A stretch of DNA of 37,929 nt. It comes from Gallionella sp. GTDB lineage: Bacteria; Pseudomonadota; Gammaproteobacteria; Burkholderiales; Gallionellaceae. Positions 33,773 through 37,929 of the stretch are shown one piece after another (position 1 is the stretch's first letter; the number at the start of each line of letters is the position of its first letter). Below the pieces are notes generated by a model that worked only from the letters and a program-made list of their open reading frames with translations, was not told where the DNA came from and ran no database searches. The stretch is from NCBI GenBank assembly GCA_003153155.1, contig PLWV01000017.1, forward strand, positions 1 through 37,929. Direction: 5' to 3'. A program made the translations under genes and the position numbers.

Positions 33773-34744
33773 TTAACAATTAAATTCAAATCGTTGTGTG
33801 CCAAAACGCGTCGCGAACTCCGCCGCACTCATTGCTATGCCATCCAGCTCAAATTGCAACACACGCAACACACCTTGCCCGCAGATCGCGTAAGCCTTGT
33901 CTTCCTTAACGTAGAAGGCGGGCCTCTCGCCAGCAGCAGTGCAATGAGTCACCAGCGTTTGCAAAATGCGCATGGGCTGTGTCAACTTCACACCGCTTTC
34001 AGGCGGTAGTGAATTGCCTGCCTTTGGTATGCCCATCAACTGGGTAGTCGCGCCCGGATAAGGGGGGGCGACAGCGCGCACCAGATTGTGTATCGCCTGC
34101 GCCGACTGCGACCAATCGATAACTCCGTCTTCCGCCTTGCGTCCGCCGAAATACCCGCCCTTGCTCAAATCCTGCTTCACCGCTTGTGCACGCCCTGCCA
34201 GCAAATCCGGCAAGCAGGCATTCAACGCCATCTCCGCCGCCACCGTCACTTTCTGGAACACTTGCAACGCAGTGTCGTTGGGCAAGATCGGCACGGCCTG
34301 CTGCGCCACGATGTCGCCATTGTCCGGCTTCTCCGTCATGTAATGCAGCGTCGCACCGGTTTCTGTCTCGCCGTGAATTATCGCCCAATTCACCGGCACG
34401 CGGCCACGGTATTTTGGCAGCAGCGAACCGTGCATATTCAGCGCGCCGTGCTTGGGTATCCCCAGCAACTCGCGCTTGAGCATTTCGCGATAATAAAATG
34501 AAAAGAAAAAATCCGGCTGCAAGGCGCGGATTTGCGCGATGACTTCCGGCGTGTTCGGGTTGTCCGGCGTGATGGTCGGGATGCCATGCAACGCGGCCAG
34601 CTCGGCCACGCTATCGAACCAGATGGTTTCTTTCGGGTTGTCGCGATGCGTCACCACCAGCGCGACATCCACGCCATGCGCCAACAATACGGACAGGCAG
34701 CGCACCCCAACGTTATGGTACGCAAACACAACTGCACAACTCAT
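33773..34744 (-). CDS. arnA: UDP-Ara4N formyltransferase (ArnA N-terminal type)
   Basis: 323 residues, formyltransferase fold with ALNMHGSLLPKYRGRVPVNWA: Asn103, His105 and Asp141 align with the Asn102/His104/Asp140 catalytic set of Escherichia coli ArnA. It formylates the amino group of UDP-Ara4N with 10-formyl-tetrahydrofolate. Its start codon overlaps the arnC stop in ATGA. Together with the next gene it replaces the fused ArnA of enterobacteria. Confidence 0.94.
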   Translation of the reverse strand: MSCAVVFAYHNVGVRCLSVLLAHGVDVALVVTHRDNPKETIWFDSVAELAALHGIPTITPDNPNTPEVIAQIRALQPDFFFSFYYREMLKRELLGIPKHGALNMHGSLLPKYRGRVPVNWAIIHGETETGATLHYMTEKPDNGDIVAQQAVPILPNDTALQVFQKVTVAAEMALNACLPDLLAGRAQAVKQDLSKGGYFGGRKAEDGVIDWSQSAQAIHNLVRAVAPPYPGATTQLMGIPKAGNSLPPESGVKLTQPMRILQTLVTHCTAAGERPAFYVKEDKAYAICGQGVLRVLQFELDGIAMSAAEFATRFGTQRFEFNC

Positions 34745-35826
34745 TCCTGATTATCCGAAAACAATGAAGGATGTGCTGCATCATCAATCGGCGTGGCCTT
34801 TTTCTTTTTAGGTTCCGTTGCATAAAAAGGATCGACCTCTCCCGCAACAAATGTAGTGTTTTGCCCCTTGCCCCTTGCCATTTCACCCTTATCCTGCTCT
34901 TCAAGCACCGCCTCCACCAGATAACGCGGCCTATGGCGCACTTGCTGGTAGATGCGTCCGACATATTCGCCGAGCAGGCCGATGCCGAACAGCGTAATGC
35001 CAATCATGAAAAACACCAGCGCGAACAGCGTGAACAGTCCTTCCGCTTCCGGCCCTATCATCAAGCGGCGTATCACGAGGAACACAAAGAACAGCGCAGA
35101 CAACAGCGAAACGGCGATGCCAACCATGGAAAACATTTGCAGCGGCACCACCGAGAATCCGGTCATCAAATCGAAATTCAGGCGAATCAGGCTGTACAGC
35201 GAATACTTCGATTCACCGGCGGCGCGCTCTTCATGTTCCACCTCCACCTCGGCTGGCTTGCGCGCAAAGGTGTAGGCCAGCGCGGGGATGAAGGTATTCA
35301 CCTCCTTGCAACTGTTGATCGCATCAATGATGCCTCTGTCATAAGCGCGCAACATGCAGCCCTGATCGGTGATCTTGATGTGCGTGATGCGTTCGCGCAG
35401 ATTGTTCATGGCACGCGAGGCGACATGCCGCCACCAGCTATCATTGCGTTCGTTGCGTATCGAGCCGATGTAATCAAAGCCCTCGTCCATCTTGACGAGC
35501 AGCTTGGCTATCTCTTCCGGCGGATTTTGCAGGTCGGCGTCCAGCGTCACCACGCGCTGCCCGCGCGACTGCTCGAACCCCGCCATGATCGCCATGTGCT
35601 GGCCGAAATTGCCGTTGAACAAAATCACCCGCGTCACATCGGGACGTTTCTGGAACTGCTCGCGCAGAATCGCGGCAGAACGGTCGCGACTGCCATCGTT
35701 GATGAACACGATCTCATACGCAATGCCGAGCTTGTCCAGCGCCGGATACAGGCGGTTGAACAAAGTCTGCAAGCCCTGCTCTTCGTTGTAGACGGGGATG
35801 ACGACAGAAAGTTGGGGTGTACTCAT
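34741..35826 (-). CDS. arnC: Undecaprenyl-phosphate 4-deoxy-4-formamido-L-arabinose transferase
   Basis: 361 residues. A GT-A domain with PVYNEE (11-16), INDGSRD (42-48) and DADLQNPP (96-103) is followed by two membrane helices at about 230-255 and 265-290, as in ArnC/DPM1-type transferases. It moves Ara4FN from UDP to undecaprenyl phosphate. The polar tail after about 305 contains a GCAAGGGGCAAGG direct repeat and is longer than in Escherichia coli. The start codon is three bases from the edge of an R2 element, so the ribosome binding region (AGAG at best) is R2 terminal-repeat DNA. Confidence 0.93.
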   Translation of the reverse strand: MSTPQLSVVIPVYNEEQGLQTLFNRLYPALDKLGIAYEIVFINDGSRDRSAAILREQFQKRPDVTRVILFNGNFGQHMAIMAGFEQSRGQRVVTLDADLQNPPEEIAKLLVKMDEGFDYIGSIRNERNDSWWRHVASRAMNNLRERITHIKITDQGCMLRAYDRGIIDAINSCKEVNTFIPALAYTFARKPAEVEVEHEERAAGESKYSLYSLIRLNFDLMTGFSVVPLQMFSMVGIAVSLLSALFFVFLVIRRLMIGPEAEGLFTLFALVFFMIGITLFGIGLLGEYVGRIYQQVRHRPRYLVEAVLEEQDKGEMARGKGQNTTFVAGEVDPFYATEPKKKKATPIDDAAHPSLFSDNQE

Positions 35827-35828
35827 AT

Positions 35829-35971
35829 GGGAATCTCTATAAATTCATTTTCCGGGCGAATCGCGGTGTCGCGTGCTCGCTCAATCCTTGCCTATCAATC
35901 TGATATGTCTCGTCATTCGCTGCGCGGCTCCTTGCGCTTCATCCCGCAAAAGTGAATTTCTAGAGGTTCCC
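35829..35971 (-). mobile_element. R2 MITE-like element, copy 3, at the arnC start
   Basis: A 143-bp copy in the reverse direction to the other two: GGGAATCTCTATAAATTCA at one end and TGAATTTCTAGAGGTTCCC at the other, a terminal inverted repeat of about 28 bp with few mismatches. The body (GCGAGCACGCGACACCGCG, GCGCAGCGAATGACGAGAC on the minus strand) matches copies 1 and 2. It is the cleanest copy, without nested elements. A 2-bp AT is present at both flanks, possibly a target duplication. Confidence 0.75.
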
Positions 35972-36021
35972 ATTGGGCGGCATTTTACCGCATGGGGCGC
36001 GGATAGCGAAATCGGGATTAT

Positions 36022-36106
36022 CGTAGGGTGCAATAAGCGGAGCGCATTGCACCGGATGTTGGAGAGACACATACGGCGCAATGCCCGTTGGTTATTGCGC
36101 CCTACG
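36022..36106. repeat. Long hairpin repeat bounded by CGTAGGG...CCCTACG
   Basis: CGTAGGGTGCAATAAGCGGAGCGCATTGC pairs with GCGCAATGCCCG...GTTATTGCGCCCTACG. It is the widespread GTAGGGTGCAATAAGCG-type repeat of proteobacteria. It overlaps the last codons of the membrane-protein gene at 36092 and supplies its stop. Confidence 0.7.
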
Positions 36107-36748
36107 CGGGCTACCCCGCTGAAGCCTCAGATATCCCTTATCGTCCACGAATAGTCGTAACACTATTTCTGCAGGATTCCCGTCTCCGTAGGCGCGAAGA
36201 GTAAGTAGGTAACTCCCTCGTGGTATGAGGTTTGGATATTTGTCTGTTTCATATTGCAGGGCAATCTCGGTGTCTGATTTAGTCTCATCTAAGCACGCAA
36301 CCCACGCATACTTTGTTTCTCCTGGGCTAAGGTTAAAGCGACCACCCTTTCGCTGTTGAAGTAGTTGATGCTGGGTCGCCAAACCAACAGGGACAAAGAC
36401 ATTATTGAAATCCCGTCCGTCCGCCGCTTTGATGCGCTCCAGTTTCACCAAACAATTGTCAATGTGTTCCGACCCGTTGTTAGTTATACCGATTCCAAAG
36501 CAGCGCTGAGCATGACTTTTGGTGTCGGCAGGGTGTGTTACCTCGAAGGGGTGGCCGTTCCTGAACGATATTTCTAGAAACGAATCCTTGCTTCGCCCCT
36601 CACTAACCAATAGGCTGACCAAAGTAGCCAGAAGACCGAGGCTAGCTAATATAGGCTCGAAATCAGGCTGGCGAATTGCCCAGATTACAGCCACCACAAA
36701 CGCAACAACATTTATTACTTTGAGCGTGGTGGATGTGGATTTCTTCAT
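36092..36748 (-). CDS. Two-helix membrane protein with beta-rich domain, inserted in the arn operon (hypothetical)
   Basis: 218 residues: two hydrophobic segments near the N-terminus (about 9-25 and 32-48) separated by a short loop, then a soluble domain of about 160 residues (FLEISFRNGHPFEVTHPADTKS, FGIGITNNGSEHIDNCLVKLERIKA, LSPGETKYAWVACLDE, YLLTLRAYGDGNPAEIVLRLFVDDKG) reminiscent of Ig-like or CARDB-type sandwiches. I recognise no family. It sits between arnB and arnC, where no arn component is known, and its codon use looks more AT-rich than its neighbours, suggesting late arrival. The last ten residues (LQRGSPRRAQ) and stop come from a GTAGGG-type repeat. Confidence 0.65.
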   Translation of the reverse strand: MKKSTSTTLKVINVVAFVVAVIWAIRQPDFEPILASLGLLATLVSLLVSEGRSKDSFLEISFRNGHPFEVTHPADTKSHAQRCFGIGITNNGSEHIDNCLVKLERIKAADGRDFNNVFVPVGLATQHQLLQQRKGGRFNLSPGETKYAWVACLDETKSDTEIALQYETDKYPNLIPRGSYLLTLRAYGDGNPAEIVLRLFVDDKGYLRLQRGSPRRAQ

Positions 36749-36769
36749 TTGATGCGTAACTATTAGAGC

Positions 36770-37906
36770 CTAATGCGAATTCGACGACACTGCCAATACC
36801 TCGCGCATAGCCACACTTACCCGCTCCACATCGCCTTCATTCATCGCATAGAACATTGGCAGTGAAACGATCTGCCTGCCGACACGCTCGGCGACCGGGA
36901 ACATGCCTTCCTTGAATCCCAGTGCGCGATACAGTTTGAACAGATGAATAGGCGCGTAATGGAAGCCGATGCCGATGTTCTTGTCCTTCATCCGTGCCAT
37001 GAAATCGGCGCGGGTGATGCGGTCCGGCAGCACGATCTGGAACAGATGCCAGTTGGTATTTTCGTAATCCTCTGGAGGCAGTTGCGCGCCAGTCTGTTTC
37101 TCGAAATCCTTGCCGAGCGTCGTAAAATAATGGCGCGCCAGTTTGCGCCGCTGCGCGGTGATGTCATTCAATTTAGAAAACTGACCCAGGCCGATGGCGG
37201 CGGCGATGTCGGTCATGTTGTACTTGCCGCCCAGCACATCCACTTCGATGCCGTCCCAACCGCTGCGCGTCACGCCTTGCAGCCGGTATTTTTCCGCGAG
37301 CGTTGCTTCTGCTGCATTGTTCAGCACCAGGCAGCCGCCTTCGGAGGTGGTGATGTTTTTGTTGGCCTGAAAACTGAACGAAACGAAATCGCCGAAAGAG
37401 CCGATGGGCTTGCCCTTCCATGTCGAGCCGATCGCCTGTGCAGCATCTTCGATCACGCGCAGTTTGTGCCTGGTCGCAATCGCATACAGCCTGTCCATAT
37501 CCAACGGCTTGCCCGCAAGAAAGACCGGGATGATCGCCTTGGTACGCTTGGTAATCGCAGCTTCCAGCTTGTCCAGATCGATGTTGCGCGTGACCGGATC
37601 GATGTCGGCGAATACCGGCGTGGCGCCGACTTCGAGGATCACATTCGCCGTGGCGACCCAGGAGATCGGCGTGGTGATGACTTCATCCCCCGCACCGATG
37701 CCCGCGATGCGCAGGGCGATCTCCATGGTGCAGGTGCCGGAATTGAAAGTGCGCACCGGACGACCGCCGAAATAGGCGGAAAGTTGTTTCTCGAATTCCT
37801 GCACCTTCGGGCCGCTGGTGATCCAGCCGGAACGCAGCGTATCCGCCACCGACGCGATGGTCGCTTCGTCTATGGTAGGTTTGGAAAAGGGTAAAAAAGT
37901 ATTCAT
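36770..37906 (-). CDS. arnB: UDP-4-amino-4-deoxy-L-arabinose--oxoglutarate aminotransferase
   Basis: 378 residues, DegT/DnrJ/EryC1 PLP-aminotransferase. EDAAQAIGSTWKGKPIGSFGDF (153-174) and SFSFQANKNITTSEGG with the PLP lysine at 183 are diagnostic, and the ArnB-like FSKPTIDEATIASVADTLRSGWITSGP start is intact. It converts UDP-Ara4O to UDP-Ara4N with glutamate. It is the first arn gene visible; 23 bases remain upstream in the window, so the operon promoter lies at or beyond the window edge. PhoPQ/PmrAB-type control is known in other species but no box can be examined here. Confidence 0.93.
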   Translation of the reverse strand: MNTFLPFSKPTIDEATIASVADTLRSGWITSGPKVQEFEKQLSAYFGGRPVRTFNSGTCTMEIALRIAGIGAGDEVITTPISWVATANVILEVGATPVFADIDPVTRNIDLDKLEAAITKRTKAIIPVFLAGKPLDMDRLYAIATRHKLRVIEDAAQAIGSTWKGKPIGSFGDFVSFSFQANKNITTSEGGCLVLNNAAEATLAEKYRLQGVTRSGWDGIEVDVLGGKYNMTDIAAAIGLGQFSKLNDITAQRRKLARHYFTTLGKDFEKQTGAQLPPEDYENTNWHLFQIVLPDRITRADFMARMKDKNIGIGFHYAPIHLFKLYRALGFKEGMFPVAERVGRQIVSLPMFYAMNEGDVERVSVAMREVLAVSSNSH

Positions 37907-37929
37907 GGATATATTCCGTTAAAAATTTT

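Noticed and set aside
1..37929. CRISPR array, tRNA, rRNA or known riboswitch
   Set aside because: I saw no regularly spaced direct repeats, no cloverleaf-like conserved tRNA boxes and no riboswitch core motifs; a covariance-model scan would be needed to exclude weak ones.

Overview
The window looks like chromosomal DNA of a betaproteobacterium, most likely from the Nitrosomonadales/Gallionellaceae neighbourhood. That is an inference from gene families and order: accA-tilS, an RpfE-like gene beside lolCD, DUF2062 divergent from comEC, a three-gene pntAAB-type transhydrogenase, a mutL with endonuclease motifs, and an arn pathway with arnA split in two. No rRNA, tRNA, CRISPR array or phage module was recognised.

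Layout. 1-763 is the edge of an integron cassette array: a partial attC, a brnT-brnA toxin-antitoxin cassette, a second attC, and the first 30 codons of a truncated secreted-protein cassette that runs into the 3' end of tilS. 755-6204 (minus) holds tilS, accA, a MscS channel with a cyclic-nucleotide domain, and an RpfE-like gene. 6412-8434 (plus) is lolC-lolD. 8435-11455 is an accessory island: three overlapping small ORFs (two with CxxC motifs and membrane segments), a Wzi-like outer-membrane protein, an IS3 transposase remnant and the secreted-protein gene it appears to have cut. 11562-18646 carries DUF2062/comEC, a glutathione S-transferase, a small membrane protein, an exported proline-tailed protein and a YCF48-like lipoprotein. 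18744-24455 carries marC, DUF302, DUF4149, the pnt operon and a membrane/periplasmic gene pair. 24686-30210 carries mutL, an MHS-type transporter overlapping miaA, an FMN reductase and a macrodomain protein. 30302-37906 carries ugd facing the minus-strand operon arnB-(membrane protein)-arnC-arnA(formyltransferase)-arnA(dehydrogenase)-arnD, which makes the undecaprenyl-linked 4-amino-4-deoxy-L-arabinose donor for lipid A modification. No arnT or arnEF is in the window.

The strongest unexplained signal is repetitive DNA. R1 is a roughly 61-bp palindromic element at six loci, including one nested double copy, one in frame inside comEC and one inside another repeat. R2 is a MITE-like element with about 28-bp terminal inverted repeats (three copies); its ends supply the last codons of a GST gene, the start region of an MFS gene, and the sequence immediately before the arnC start codon. 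R3 is a hairpin unit found alone and nested in R2. A GC-rich hairpin family occurs between genes and in frame in the RpfE-like gene, lolD and miaA. A further class of long hairpins is bounded by GTAGG...CCTAC; one supplies the last ten codons of the membrane protein in the arn operon. Together these suggest small mobile palindromes that are repeatedly absorbed into coding sequence.
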